A stretch of 64,000 nt of DNA from UBA6912 sp963792895 (GCA_963792895.1 CAWBYA010000006.1:186001-250000); one strand, 5' to 3'; positions 53,759-62,851 are shown, counted from the stretch's first letter. Made by a program: numbers and translations. Notes: generated by a model not told the origin, from the sequence alone.

Positions 53759-55542
53759 GGGACCAGACGACGCCGCGTGTCCCGACGGGACGCTTGCTGC
53801 GCGGGATGATGCGATTCGCCCCGTGGCGCTACGCCGCCAACATCGCGCTGTGGGCGACGATGTGGTTGTTGCCGGTGATCCCGGCATTGATCACGCGCTC
53901 CTACTTCGACCGGCTCCAGTCGGAGCCGGGTTTCAACGCGGCCACGCTCATCGCATCGCTCGTCGCGTATGGCTTCGCCCGCCTGATGATCATGGTGCTC
54001 GGCATGTGGAACGACATCCACTTCGCCTTCCGCACCAGCTCGCTGTTGCGGCGGAACATGCTCGAGCGGGTGTACGAACTGCCCGGCGCTCAAGCGGTTC
54101 ACGAATCGCCTGGGGAGATGATCAGCCGGTTCCGCGAAGACGTGGAGCACGTCGAGGAGGCGCTGGCATGGACGGCCGACCTCGTCGGCACGGCGGTGTT
54201 CTCGATCGCCGCCGGATGGATCATGATGTCGATCGACCCGAGGATGACGCTGCTCGTCTTCGCTCCGCTGGTCGTGATGGTCGTCACCGCTGAGCGTCTC
54301 GGTGGCAGGATCCGGCGATACCGCACGGCGGCCAGGGAGGCGACCGGGCAGATCACAGGGATGCTCGGGGAGGCACTCGGCTCCGTCCAATCGATCAAGG
54401 TGGCAGGCGCCGAAGCAAGCACCCTCACCCAGTTCCGCAGACTCAACGAGGTGCGGCGGAAGATGATGGTGCGCGATCGTGTACTCACGGCGATGCTGGA
54501 ATCGATCTTCTGGAACCTGCTCAACATCGGGATCGGATTGATCCTCGTGGTCGGCGCGGGCTCCATCGCCGATGGCTCTCTCACCATCGGCGATTTCGCC
54601 TTGTTCGTGTACTTCCTCGACTTCGTCACCGACACCGGCTATTTCGTAGGCATGTTCGTCGCGAAGTTCAAGCAAGCGAGCGTGTCGCTGGAGCGGATGG
54701 CGGCGATCCTCGGTGACGCACCGCCGGAGTCGCTGGTCGAGCGGCGCGAGCTGCACCTGACGGGGCCACACCCTCTCCCCCCCACCACGAGCGACCGGAG
54801 CGAGCCGCTACGGAACCTCGACGTGCGAGGGCTCAGCTTCGCCTATCCGGAATCGACCGCCGGCATCCGGAACATCGATCTCTCGGTTCCTGCGGGAAGC
54901 TTCACCGTGATCACCGGGCGGGTCGGCTCAGGGAAGACCACACTGCTCCGGGCTCTGCTGGGGCTGGTCGACCCGGACGAGGGCGAGGTGCTGTGGAACG
55001 GCCACCTGGTCGAACAGCCCGACGTGTTTTTCACGCCCCCGCGGTCGGCATACGTACCTCAGGTTCCTCGGCTGTTCTCGATGCCGCTGCGGGACAACCT
55101 GTCGATGGGACGGGACCACGACGATGCAGAGCTGATGACCGCCGTGAGGGCGGCGGCATTCGAGCGCGATCTCGACGCCATGCCTCACGGGCTCGACACG
55201 CTGGTCGGGCCGCTCGGCATGCGGCTTTCGGGCGGGCAGGTTCAGCGCACCGCAACCGCGCGGATGTTCGTTCGCCGGCCCGACCTGCTTGTCATCGACG
55301 ACTTGTCCAGTGCGCTCGACGTCGAAACCGAGCGCACGCTGTGGGAGCGACTGTTCCGGGAGCATGCGGCGGCCACGGCCCTCGTGGTGTCGCACAGGCG
55401 GCCGGCGCTGCAACGTGCCGACCAGATCCTTCTCCTCGAGAACGGTGAGATCGCCGCGAGTGGCACCTTCGATGAGCTGCTCGCAGCCGTGGACGGATTC
55501 CGTGAGCTGTGGGCTGGCGAGGAGTCGGCACCGGCCCGATGA
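53755..55542 (+). CDS. ABC exporter half-transporter, degenerate-site subunit
   Basis: A 595-residue partner: six-helix domain, then an ATPase domain with Walker A GRVGSGKTT, canonical signature LSGGQ, and Walker B VIDDLSSALD, in which aspartate (about D516) replaces the catalytic glutamate. The H-loop is VVSHRRPA. In TM287/288 the subunit with Asp in Walker B supplies the non-hydrolysing site, so this protein would form the degenerate site with the LSAGQ signature of its partner. GTG start inside the previous stop. Confidence 0.92.
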   Translation: MRDQTTPRVPTGRLLRGMMRFAPWRYAANIALWATMWLLPVIPALITRSYFDRLQSEPGFNAATLIASLVAYGFARLMIMVLGMWNDIHFAFRTSSLLRRNMLERVYELPGAQAVHESPGEMISRFREDVEHVEEALAWTADLVGTAVFSIAAGWIMMSIDPRMTLLVFAPLVVMVVTAERLGGRIRRYRTAAREATGQITGMLGEALGSVQSIKVAGAEASTLTQFRRLNEVRRKMMVRDRVLTAMLESIFWNLLNIGIGLILVVGAGSIADGSLTIGDFALFVYFLDFVTDTGYFVGMFVAKFKQASVSLERMAAILGDAPPESLVERRELHLTGPHPLPPTTSDRSEPLRNLDVRGLSFAYPESTAGIRNIDLSVPAGSFTVITGRVGSGKTTLLRALLGLVDPDEGEVLWNGHLVEQPDVFFTPPRSAYVPQVPRLFSMPLRDNLSMGRDHDDAELMTAVRAAAFERDLDAMPHGLDTLVGPLGMRLSGGQVQRTATARMFVRRPDLLVIDDLSSALDVETERTLWERLFREHAAATALVVSHRRPALQRADQILLLENGEIAASGTFDELLAAVDGFRELWAGEESAPAR

Positions 55543-55549
55543 ATTCCCA

Positions 55550-55597
55550 TCCTTGCGTGGATCAGGCGCCGGAGACGGCAGCCGATCCACGCAAGAA
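55550..55597 (+). repeat. 48-bp palindromic repeat, copy B
   Basis: Left arm TCCTTGCGTGGATC (55550-55563), 20-bp loop, right arm GATCCACGCAAGAA (55584-55597). The change C to T in the left arm is matched by G to A in the right, keeping the pairing. It lies between convergent genes. Confidence 0.85.
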
Positions 55598-55601
55598 CGG
55601 A

Positions 55602-56189
55602 TTACGCCCGGATCTCGACGATCTCGATCTCGAACGTGAGCGCTTGCCCTGCAAGCGGGTGGTTGGCGTCGATCGTCACGGTGTCGGCGGTCACCTCGAT
55701 CACCGTTGCCGGAATGCCGTCACCAACCAGTACCTGCATTCCCACGACCCGGAACTCCTCGGGGACGTCCTCGATCGGGAACTCGATGATTGCCTCGGGA
55801 TCCGGCTCACCGTATGCCTGGTCCGGCGGGATGCGCACCGTCGTGGTGTCTCCAACCGTGAGGCCGATCACGGCCTCATCGAATCCTGGGATGACCTGTC
55901 CGGACCCGACGACGAACTCCAGCGGCTCCCGGCCGATCGAGGAGTCGAACTCGGAGCCGTCGTCGAGCGTGCCGGTGTAGTTCACCGCAACGAGGTCGCC
56001 GACGTCGACGATGTCGTCGGCCGGGGCGCTCGCGCCGGCAGACGTGGTCGTCGTGGCACCGTTGGCTGCGATCGTCGTGGTCGCGCCATCTGCGGTGGTC
56101 GTCGTCGTGGCGGTGTCGTCGTCGCCACCGCACGCCGCCATGACCAACACCAGCGCGGCGAGCACGATGAGGGATCGGGGAAGGGACAT
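55602..56189 (-). CDS. FKBP-type peptidyl-prolyl isomerase lipoprotein
   Basis: A 195-residue protein with a signal peptide and lipobox (VMAACGGD, Cys20), then a Thr-rich linker, and an FKBP domain: 'VGDLVAVNYTGTLDDGSEFDSSIGREPLEFVVGSGQVIPGFDEAVIGLTVGDTTTVRIPPDQAYGEPDPEAI' is the isomerase core. An SlyD-like C-terminal insert ('QVLVGDGIPATVIEVTADTVTIDANHPLAG…') may bind unfolded chains. It would work outside the membrane. Preceded by a short upstream gap to the ECF gene. Confidence 0.93.
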   Translation of the reverse strand: MSLPRSLIVLAALVLVMAACGGDDDTATTTTTADGATTTIAANGATTTTSAGASAPADDIVDVGDLVAVNYTGTLDDGSEFDSSIGREPLEFVVGSGQVIPGFDEAVIGLTVGDTTTVRIPPDQAYGEPDPEAIIEFPIEDVPEEFRVVGMQVLVGDGIPATVIEVTADTVTIDANHPLAGQALTFEIEIVEIRA

Positions 56190-56312
56190 CGGGAAGGCTC
56201 CAAGATCGAGTCACGCCACTCTAGGAGCACCCCAGGGCTGTGCCGGATCGACGGAAGACGAGACTCAGGGAACTCGTCGTGCCAGCATCGGCAGACGTTC
56301 CGAGTTCCCCTG

Positions 56313-56337
56313 CAACGAAACCGAAGGGTCGAGCGTC
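56313..56337 (+). promoter_or_regulatory. ECF-type promoter (CAAC-N17-CGTC)
   Basis: CAAC at 56313-56316 and CGTC at 56334-56337 are 17 bp apart, the common ECF layout. It lies 13 bp before the ATG of an ECF sigma gene, so autoregulation is likely. Confidence 0.55.
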
Positions 56338-56349
56338 ATCTCTCCCAAC

Positions 56350-56808
56350 ATGCACACCATCACCGACACCAGCTTCGAGACCCTCTACCGGGAGCGTCTC
56401 AACCCCATGGTGCGGCTTGCGGTTGCGATCGTCTACGACCGGGGGGCTGCTGAGGAGATCGTTCACGACTCCTTCCTCAAGATCGCACGGTCATGGCATC
56501 GCATCGATGAGCCCGTGCCGTATCTGCGCCGCACCGTCGTGAACGAGTCGATCTCGCGACTCCGCAGGCGAAAGCGAGAGAAGGAGCGACCCGTCGACCT
56601 CCCGGCCGCGGTCTTGCCGCCGGAACTCGACGAGACGTGGATCGCGCTCCAGCAGATCGCTGTGAAGCAACGCACGGCGCTTGCTCTCCGCTACTACGCC
56701 GACCTGCCGGTCGATGAGGTCGCTCTCACGATGGGCATCCCCCTTGGTACCGCAAAATCGCTGATCCATCGCGGGCTCGCCTCGCTGAAGGAGGTCCTGC
56801 AGCCATGA
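56350..56808 (+). CDS. ECF-type RNA polymerase sigma factor
   Basis: A 152-residue sigma factor with region 2 ('NPMVRLAVAIVYDRGAAEEIVHDSFLKIARSW') and region 4 ('QRTALALRYYADLPVDEVALTMGIPLGTAKSLIHRGLASLKE'). It is short even for ECF factors. The start follows an ECF-like promoter, and the stop overlaps the next gene by 4 bp (ATGA). The partner is a membrane protein, so the pair likely senses an envelope signal. Confidence 0.88.
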   Translation: MHTITDTSFETLYRERLNPMVRLAVAIVYDRGAAEEIVHDSFLKIARSWHRIDEPVPYLRRTVVNESISRLRRRKREKERPVDLPAAVLPPELDETWIALQQIAVKQRTALALRYYADLPVDEVALTMGIPLGTAKSLIHRGLASLKEVLQP

Positions 56809-58316
56809 CCGACCTCGAACGTCGCCTTCGCGACACCTATGCGGCAGCTCTCGACGGCGTCGAAGCCGCCGACCGTCTCGGCGAGCTCCCCGTCCCGGCC
56901 GCTTCGCCCCGCCGCACCCGCTCCTTGCGGTTTGCCCCCGCCATGGCGTTCGGCGCCGCGGCCGTTGCCACCGTGCTCGTCATCGGTGGGCTTGCGGTGT
57001 TCCGACCGGGAGGTGAGGGCGTTCCGGCGCGTGTTGCCGCCGAACAGACAGTCCACATCGACGGCGACCGCACGCTGACCGAAATCCGTTTCGCAGATGC
57101 CTCGATCGTGGCAACCGGCGGCATCGCCGGGCGGCCTGCAGTCGTCGCCCTCACTGAGGACGGTGGCCCCGTGCTCCGACAGATGGTCGAGCCCGGCCAG
57201 TGGGACGAGCAGGCCATCGACCCATGGAACACGACGGAGGTGCTGCGCGGCTCCGCTTCTGACGGGGACGCCTTCGCCTTGGTTCTCGGTGGCGCCCCCG
57301 ACGAGAGCCGGTTTGCGATCCGGCTGACGACCAACGGGATCGATTGGGCGACCTTCGGATTCGCCCCGTCGACCGCAACCCAGGCCTACGGAAACCCAGC
57401 AGCTCGCCGCTCCATCGCCGTCGAGGACGTCAGCGTCGACGGGGATCGTGTCACGGTGCTCGTGCGCAGTGATCCGTCGCCGGATGTCGCCGCCCTGCAG
57501 ACCTCTCTCGAGGACACAGGCGTCCTATCGGGCGATCAGGTGATCGAACAGGTCGAGGAGTGGGGACCGGACGGCATCGCTGTTCGCCTGACCAGTGGCG
57601 GGAGAGCCCGCTACGAGCTCGCCGATCTCGGCATCGACCCGAGCTGGGTGTACTCCGCCTGGGAGGTTTGGACGACGCTCGACGACGGTTCGACCAGGGG
57701 CATCCCGATCGACGGAGGTCGGGTCACGCCACTGGAGCCCACCGACTGGCAGCCCGAGACGGCGACGAGTGCCGGCGACTCCGTGTACGTCGGCGGATCC
57801 CGCAACGGTGTGGCCGTTGTGGCCGTGTCCGACCTCTCGACGGGGGTCATCGAGCCGTTCACCGAGCTGAACCTCTCCGACCTCACAGACGAGGCGGTCC
57901 AACCGCTGCTTGCAGCGACGTCCCTTCGCACAGCAGGCGGCGTCGTGGTCGCCGGCATCAGCACACCGGGCGTTGGGGTTGCCGTTCGGCTCGACGGAAC
58001 GGCGCTCACCGCATGGGCGATGGAAGAGGCGGACCTGCTGGTTGTGGCCGACATGGCTGTTCGCGGGAACCTCGTGGCGACCGTCGGGTATCCGGGCGTC
58101 ATCGTGACACAGAACGACTTCACGGCGGCGGCACCGTCCGTCGCCTCGATTTCGACCGACTTCGGCATCTCCGATCGCCACCCAACCAATCTCACGCTCA
58201 CGGACGCCGGGGTCATCACCTTGCCTCAGGCGGGGACGAATCTGTCGACCTTTGGAACCGACGGTTCCGCATGGCTGATCGACCTCGGCGGGGCCGAGGA
58301 TCAGCCTTCGGGGTGA
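56805..58316 (+). CDS. Membrane-anchored sigma-linked protein with large extracellular domain
   Basis: A 503-residue protein. About 45 cytoplasmic residues ('MTDLERRLRDTYAAALDGVE…') precede a single helix ('MAFGAAAVATVLVIGGLAVF'), then about 430 extracellular residues of beta-strand-rich repeats that could form a propeller. The topology and its position after an ECF sigma gene suggest an anti-sigma factor, but no zinc-finger anti-sigma motif is seen. Its 3' end overlaps the convergent SGNH gene by 16 bp. Confidence 0.7.
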   Translation: MTDLERRLRDTYAAALDGVEAADRLGELPVPAASPRRTRSLRFAPAMAFGAAAVATVLVIGGLAVFRPGGEGVPARVAAEQTVHIDGDRTLTEIRFADASIVATGGIAGRPAVVALTEDGGPVLRQMVEPGQWDEQAIDPWNTTEVLRGSASDGDAFALVLGGAPDESRFAIRLTTNGIDWATFGFAPSTATQAYGNPAARRSIAVEDVSVDGDRVTVLVRSDPSPDVAALQTSLEDTGVLSGDQVIEQVEEWGPDGIAVRLTSGGRARYELADLGIDPSWVYSAWEVWTTLDDGSTRGIPIDGGRVTPLEPTDWQPETATSAGDSVYVGGSRNGVAVVAVSDLSTGVIEPFTELNLSDLTDEAVQPLLAATSLRTAGGVVVAGISTPGVGVAVRLDGTALTAWAMEEADLLVVADMAVRGNLVATVGYPGVIVTQNDFTAAAPSVASISTDFGISDRHPTNLTLTDAGVITLPQAGTNLSTFGTDGSAWLIDLGGAEDQPSG

Positions 58317-59062
58317 CCGTCCGCAGCTGCTTCGAGCTTGGCCACCACCTGGTCGACAGTGGGAATGAGCGCATCCGCCCATGCCCGGTGGCCGGCCGGG
58401 CTCGGGTGGAACAGGTCCGGGGCGAACATGTGGATGCCGCTGTTGAAGGCGGCGGTCGTCAGCCTCCATTGGTCGATCTTGGCGACGCCGCGCCGAGCAG
58501 CCACTCTGCGATGTACCAAGTCGGCGATGTGACCGGCTCCCGAAGCGATGCGATCGAGAGGAAAGACGAGTCGCGGGATCGAGCCGAGGTCGCCGACACC
58601 GAAGAGGATCACCTCGTCGGCAACCTCCTGCAGGCGCGCCACGATGTGGTCGAGCCGCTGCTCGAACCGCCAGACGGGCACGAACCGCATGATGTCGTTG
58701 GAGCCAACGGAGACGATCGCCACGTTCCACTGCCCCTCGAGCGCCTGCGGGAGCTGGTCCTCCACGACGTCGAGAGCCTTGGCGCCTCCCTCGGCCAGGC
58801 ACGTGAACTCGACGTGGTACCGGGCGGAGAGATGGCGAACCACGAGCCTCGACCAGGTGGCGTCTGCGTCGTCGATGCCAGGAGCGGTCACGGTGCTGTC
58901 ACCGAGGATCACGAGGCGCAGCGTTGGAAGGTCGGCGTCACCCGCCACACATGAGGGATCGAGTCCAACAAACGACGGAACCCCGCGAAATCGCGCATAG
59001 GCAACTTGGCCGGCGAGCATCGCCGCCCCAACCGCAAGGCTGCGTCGAAGAACCGTAACCAC
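58301..59062 (-). CDS. SGNH/GDSL-type hydrolase
   Basis: A 253-residue protein with an N-terminal membrane or signal helix ('AVGAAMLAGQVAYA'), then the block I 'LVILGDSTV' (nucleophile serine), block III 'VGSNDI' and block V 'DLFHPSPAGHRAW' (Asp-His) of SGNH hydrolases. It probably removes acyl groups from lipids or glycans outside the membrane. A TACACT box lies 9 nt before the GTG on the minus strand. Confidence 0.88.
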   Translation of the reverse strand: MVTVLRRSLAVGAAMLAGQVAYARFRGVPSFVGLDPSCVAGDADLPTLRLVILGDSTVTAPGIDDADATWSRLVVRHLSARYHVEFTCLAEGGAKALDVVEDQLPQALEGQWNVAIVSVGSNDIMRFVPVWRFEQRLDHIVARLQEVADEVILFGVGDLGSIPRLVFPLDRIASGAGHIADLVHRRVAARRGVAKIDQWRLTTAAFNSGIHMFAPDLFHPSPAGHRAWADALIPTVDQVVAKLEAAADGHPEG

Positions 59063-59246
59063 GGCGGCGCCAGTGTACCGCCGGGCCGAGCCACGCTCGA
59101 TGGCTCACCACCCGGGGAACTGGCGAGCCCGCAGGGCTCGGATGAGGGGGTTTCGTTGCCGAAAGGAGTGCGGAGCGGGGTCGGATCCCGAAAAGCGCCG
59201 GCGGTTGGGTAGCGTACGGACCGCAACCGGCCGGGAGTTCGTCGTC

Positions 59247-59822
59247 GTGACACGTCCAACACCACTTCGCCTTCTCATCGCTGTGGTCGCCCTCGCCATG
59301 GTGGCGGCGGCGTGCGGGGGCGATGACGCCGCTCCGGATGAGGGAGTCGCCTCGCTCCAGACGGACACGACCGCGGACGGGGCACCCCTGGCGCAGCGCC
59401 AGGACATCGAGGACGCCGTTCTCGAGTTCTCGCAGTGCATGCGGGATGAGGGAGTCGAGATCCCCGATATCCAACTCGACGCAGACGGTGCCCCGCTGCT
59501 CAACGCAGACGCACTCGAAGGCATCGACCTGCAATCGCCCGAGTTCCAGAGCGCCTTCACCGGGTGCATCAGCATCATCACCGACGCCGGGGCTTTCTCG
59601 TTCGACTTCGACCCTGAGATCGAAGCGATCATCCAGGACCAGCTTCAGCAGTTTGCCGAATGCATGCGACGCGAGGGTATCGAGGACTTCCCCGACCCGA
59701 TCGTCGGTGGCTCGGGCACACCGTTCCCGTTGACGGCGTTCACCAATCTGGGCGATCCGGCCTTCCAGACCGCGCTCGAGACGTGCCAGCAGGAGTCGAC
59801 GTTCACAGGGCTCGACGAATGA
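59247..59822 (+). CDS. Lipoprotein of the MacAB-like operon
   Basis: A 191-residue lipoprotein with lipobox 'MVAAACGGDD'. The mature part has two regions with the pattern FSQCMRDEGVEIPD and FAECMRREGIEDFPD, plus two more cysteines (CIS, TCQ), typical of actinobacterial 'hypothetical lipoproteins' next to MacB-like exporters. Four cysteines could make disulfides. It starts at GTG with GGAG upstream and ends 4 bp inside the next gene. It probably works with the exporter. Confidence 0.78.
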   Translation: MTRPTPLRLLIAVVALAMVAAACGGDDAAPDEGVASLQTDTTADGAPLAQRQDIEDAVLEFSQCMRDEGVEIPDIQLDADGAPLLNADALEGIDLQSPEFQSAFTGCISIITDAGAFSFDFDPEIEAIIQDQLQQFAECMRREGIEDFPDPIVGGSGTPFPLTAFTNLGDPAFQTALETCQQESTFTGLDE

Positions 59823-60886
59823 GACGGGCAGGCGGGATCCTCCTCGCTTTGATCGCGCTCGCCGCGATCGGCGTGGGCGGCTTCGTCGCCATCGACCGGT
59901 TCGGGGGGAACGATGAGCCGGAGCCGGAAGCCGCACCACGACTCGCCACCGTCGAGGTAGTTCGCACCGACCTGGTGGAGGAAGACACGCTCGACGGCAC
60001 TCTCCGCTACGGCGACCCAGGCACGCTGCTCGCCAGTGGATCCGGCACCATCACCGCCCTCCCCGAGAGCGGCGTCGTGCTGGGGCGCGGCGACGCTGCG
60101 TACGAATTGGACGGACACCCCGTCACGCTCATGTTCGGCGAACGGCCGGCGTGGCGCCCTCTCGGCGATGGCGTTGCCGACGGACCCGACGTCGCCCAAC
60201 TCGAGCGGAATCTCTGGGCTCTTGGATTCGACGATGACTTCGCAGTGACCATCGACGAGGAGGTGGACGACGCAACGATCGACGCGATCATCCGCTGGCA
60301 GGAATCGCTGGGACGCGAGGACGTCGAGGTCGTCCTCCCCGCTGAGATCGCGTTCTCCCCAGGACCGCTTCGGGTCGGGGAGCAGTACGTGGAGGTCGGC
60401 GCCGTCGTCGGCCCCGGCACGCCGATGTATGCGACGTCCGGCCGCAACCACGAGGTGCTGGTACTCCTCGACGCCGACCGCCAGGACCTCCTGACTACGG
60501 GAGATCCAGTCACCGTCGTGCTCCCCGATGAGGTCGAGACACCCGGTGTCGTGCGGGACATCAGTCGCATCGTCGTCACCGTCGGGCAGGGGCCGGACGC
60601 AGCCAGGGTCGTCGAAGTGCTGATCGATCTGCTGACCGAGGATGCGGCAGGAGACCTCGACGAGGCCCCTGTCGATGTCGACGTCGTCACGAATCGTGCC
60701 CAGAACGTGCTCGCCGTGCCTGTGGAGGCGCTGCTTGCCCTCGCCGAAGGCGGGTATGCACTCGAGGTTGCCGAGGATGACGGCGGCACGAGGCTCGTCG
60801 GTGTCGACATCGGCACCTTCGCAGACGGTCTCGTCGAAGTGATGGGTGACGTGGCGCCCGGCGACCGGGTCGTCGTGGCGGAGTGA
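59819..60886 (+). CDS. MacA/HlyD-like periplasmic adaptor with embedded peptidoglycan-binding domain
   Basis: A 355-residue protein with an N-terminal signal anchor ('GGILLALIALAAIGVGGFVAI'). A beta-barrel/lipoyl-like region ('LDGTLRYGDPGTLLASGSGTITAL') is interrupted at about 115-165 by a PG_binding_1-type helix bundle ('DGPDVAQLERNLWALGFD…'), then the barrel and membrane-proximal parts follow ('VGEQYVEVGAVVGPGTPMY', 'VPVEALLALAEGGYAL'). In actinobacteria such proteins stand in for MacA. It overlaps both neighbours by 1-4 bp. Confidence 0.85.
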   Translation: MRRAGGILLALIALAAIGVGGFVAIDRFGGNDEPEPEAAPRLATVEVVRTDLVEEDTLDGTLRYGDPGTLLASGSGTITALPESGVVLGRGDAAYELDGHPVTLMFGERPAWRPLGDGVADGPDVAQLERNLWALGFDDDFAVTIDEEVDDATIDAIIRWQESLGREDVEVVLPAEIAFSPGPLRVGEQYVEVGAVVGPGTPMYATSGRNHEVLVLLDADRQDLLTTGDPVTVVLPDEVETPGVVRDISRIVVTVGQGPDAARVVEVLIDLLTEDAAGDLDEAPVDVDVVTNRAQNVLAVPVEALLALAEGGYALEVAEDDGGTRLVGVDIGTFADGLVEVMGDVAPGDRVVVAE

Positions 60887-61569
60887 TGACGGAGGCGGTC
60901 CTCCGACTCAGCGGGGTCTCGAAGGTGTACTCCGGTCCGCCCGAGGTGAGGGCGCTCGACGGCATCGACTTGGCGGTGGAGCAGGGTGAGCTGCTCGCCG
61001 TCATAGGACCTTCCGGCTCCGGGAAGTCCACGTTGCTGCACATCATGGGCGCACTCGACCGGGTGAGCGCGGGCACGGTCGAAATCGAATCCGTCGACGT
61101 CGCTCGCCTGTCCGACAAAGCCCTGTCGGGGCTCCGCTCCCACAAGATCGGGTTCATCTTCCAGGACTTCTTCCTCATCAACGGTCTCGACGCGACTGCC
61201 AACGTGGCCGAGGGCCTCGTCTACCGCGGGATGCGCCGGCGGGAGCGACGAGAACGGGCGCAAGCCACTCTCGAGCGGGTCGGGCTCGGCCACCGTCTCA
61301 GCCACCGTCCCAACCAGCTGTCCGGCGGCGAACGTCAGCGAGTCGCCATCGCCAGGGCGCTGGTGGGGGATCCCACCATCGTGTTCGCCGACGAGCCCAC
61401 CGGGAACCTCGACTCACACACGAGCGAGGAGATCGCCGAGCTGTTCACCGCCCTCAACGCCGACGGCGCCACGATGGTCGTGATCACCCACGAGCGTGAG
61501 CTGGCGGAGCGGTTTCCCCGAATCGTCGAACTGCGGGACGGGCAGGTCGTCGGGGACACCATCGTATGA
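60886..61569 (+). CDS. ABC transporter ATP-binding protein (MacB/LolD type)
   Basis: A 227-residue ATPase: Walker A GPSGSGKST, Q-loop 'FIFQDFFLING', signature LSGGERQRVAIARAL, Walker B FADEPTGNLD, H-loop VITHERE. It starts at an ATG in TGATG with the adaptor stop and ends 4 bp inside the permease gene. With the adaptor, the lipoprotein and the permease it makes a complete MacAB-like export system; the substrate is not known. Confidence 0.95.
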   Translation: MTEAVLRLSGVSKVYSGPPEVRALDGIDLAVEQGELLAVIGPSGSGKSTLLHIMGALDRVSAGTVEIESVDVARLSDKALSGLRSHKIGFIFQDFFLINGLDATANVAEGLVYRGMRRRERRERAQATLERVGLGHRLSHRPNQLSGGERQRVAIARALVGDPTIVFADEPTGNLDSHTSEEIAELFTALNADGATMVVITHERELAERFPRIVELRDGQVVGDTIV

Positions 61570-62748
61570 GGAGCCGGCTTCGCCCCAGCGACTTGCTCGG
61601 ACTCGGCATGCGGGGACTCGCGGCTCGGCCTGCCCGCGCCGTGCTCACGGCGATCGGCATCGCCATCGGAATCGCCGCCATCGTGGCCGTGATCGGCATC
61701 TCGGCGTCTGGGCGTGCCGACCTGATCGCGACCCTCGACCGGCTCGGCACCAACTTGCTGCGAGTCACACCCGGCGGCGGGGTGCTCGGCACCGGATCAG
61801 AGGTGCCGGAGGAGGCCCGAGTGATGGCCGCCCGCATCGGGCCTGTCGAGTCGGTCACGCAAACCACCCGCGTCGAGGCAACGGTGCGGCGCAACGACCT
61901 CGTCAACGAGCTCGAGACGGGAGGCATCGGGGTGCTCGCCGCACGAACGGACGTGCTCGACGAGTTGGGTGGCTCCTTGCGAGCGGGCCGTTTCCTCGAC
62001 GACGCCACTATTCGCGGCCCTGCCGTGGTGCTCGGCTCCGTGGCTGCCCAGAGGCTTGGGATTCGCGACCTCGACCCTCGCCCCCGGGTGTTCATGGACG
62101 GGACCTGGTTCACGGTCATCGGCATCCTCGAGCCGCTGGAGCTGCACCCCGACATCGAGCGAGCAGTGCTCATTGGCTATCCGGTGGCGGAGAAGCTCTA
62201 CGAGACGACGGAATCGCCCTCGACGCTCTACGTGCGAGCCGACCCAGCCCTCCTCAACGACGTGGCAGAGGTGATCCCGGCCACCGTGAACCCGCAGTCG
62301 CCGGACGCAGTCGACGTGACCCGGCCCTCGGACGCCCTCCAGGCGCGGTCGCGCAGCAGACGAGGCCCTCACCAACCTGCTCATCGGGCTCGGCGCCGTC
62401 GCTCTCCTCGTCGCCGGCGTCGCCATCGCCAACATCATGGTGATGTCGGTGCTGGAGCGCCGCACCGAGATCGGGGTGCGCCGCGCCCTCGGGGCGACGA
62501 AGCGCCACATCCGCATCCAGTTCCTCTTCGAGTCGGTGCTGCTATCCGGCATCGGAGGCGTGGTCGGCACGGCGCTCGGCGCAGGGATCACCGTCGCCTA
62601 TGCCGCCAACCGCGACCTCACCGTCGCCGTTCCACCCCAGGGCATCGCGTTCAGCATCGGCGCCGCGCTGGTCGTGGGTGCCATCGCCGGCCTCTACCCG
62701 GCATGGCGAGCGTCCCGCATCCCGCCGGCCGAGGCCGTGCGCAAGTAG
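61566..62748 (+). pseudogene. FtsX-like permease of the MacAB-like operon (frameshifted)
   Basis: The MacB-type permease begins 'LGLGMRGLAARPARAVLTAIGIAIGIAAIVAVIGI' and runs through its extracellular domain to 'RPSDALQAR'. At about 62349 one extra base breaks the frame; skipping it gives 'RAADEALTNLLIGLGAVALLVAGVAIANIMVMSVLERRTEIGVRRALGATKRHI' and the remaining helices to 'PPAEAVRK'. Restored, about 393 residues, normal for the family. Overlaps the ATPase by 4 bp. Error or real inactivation cannot be told apart here. Confidence 0.82.
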
Positions 62749-62752
62749 CTCG

Positions 62753-62800
62753 TCCCTGCGTGGATCACCTGCCAGAAACGGCACCCGATCCACGCTGGAA
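62753..62800 (+). repeat. 48-bp palindromic repeat, copy C
   Basis: Left arm TCCCTGCGTGGATC (62753-62766), 20-bp loop ending GAAACGGCACCC, right arm GATCCACGCTGGAA (62787-62800). It begins 4 bp after the permease stop. Confidence 0.85.
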
Positions 62801-62851
62801 TGCCGAGTTGTCCCGCCGCCCTACGATGTCGACCCGGATGAGGAGGCTGGA

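Noticed and set aside
3324..62748. Programmed +1 frameshifting at the four insertion-type breaks
   Set aside because: The contexts GGC-A-GAC, GGA-C-AAG, CTC-G-AAG and CGG-T-CGC share no slippery motif, stop codon or downstream structure, and the families are not known to use recoding.
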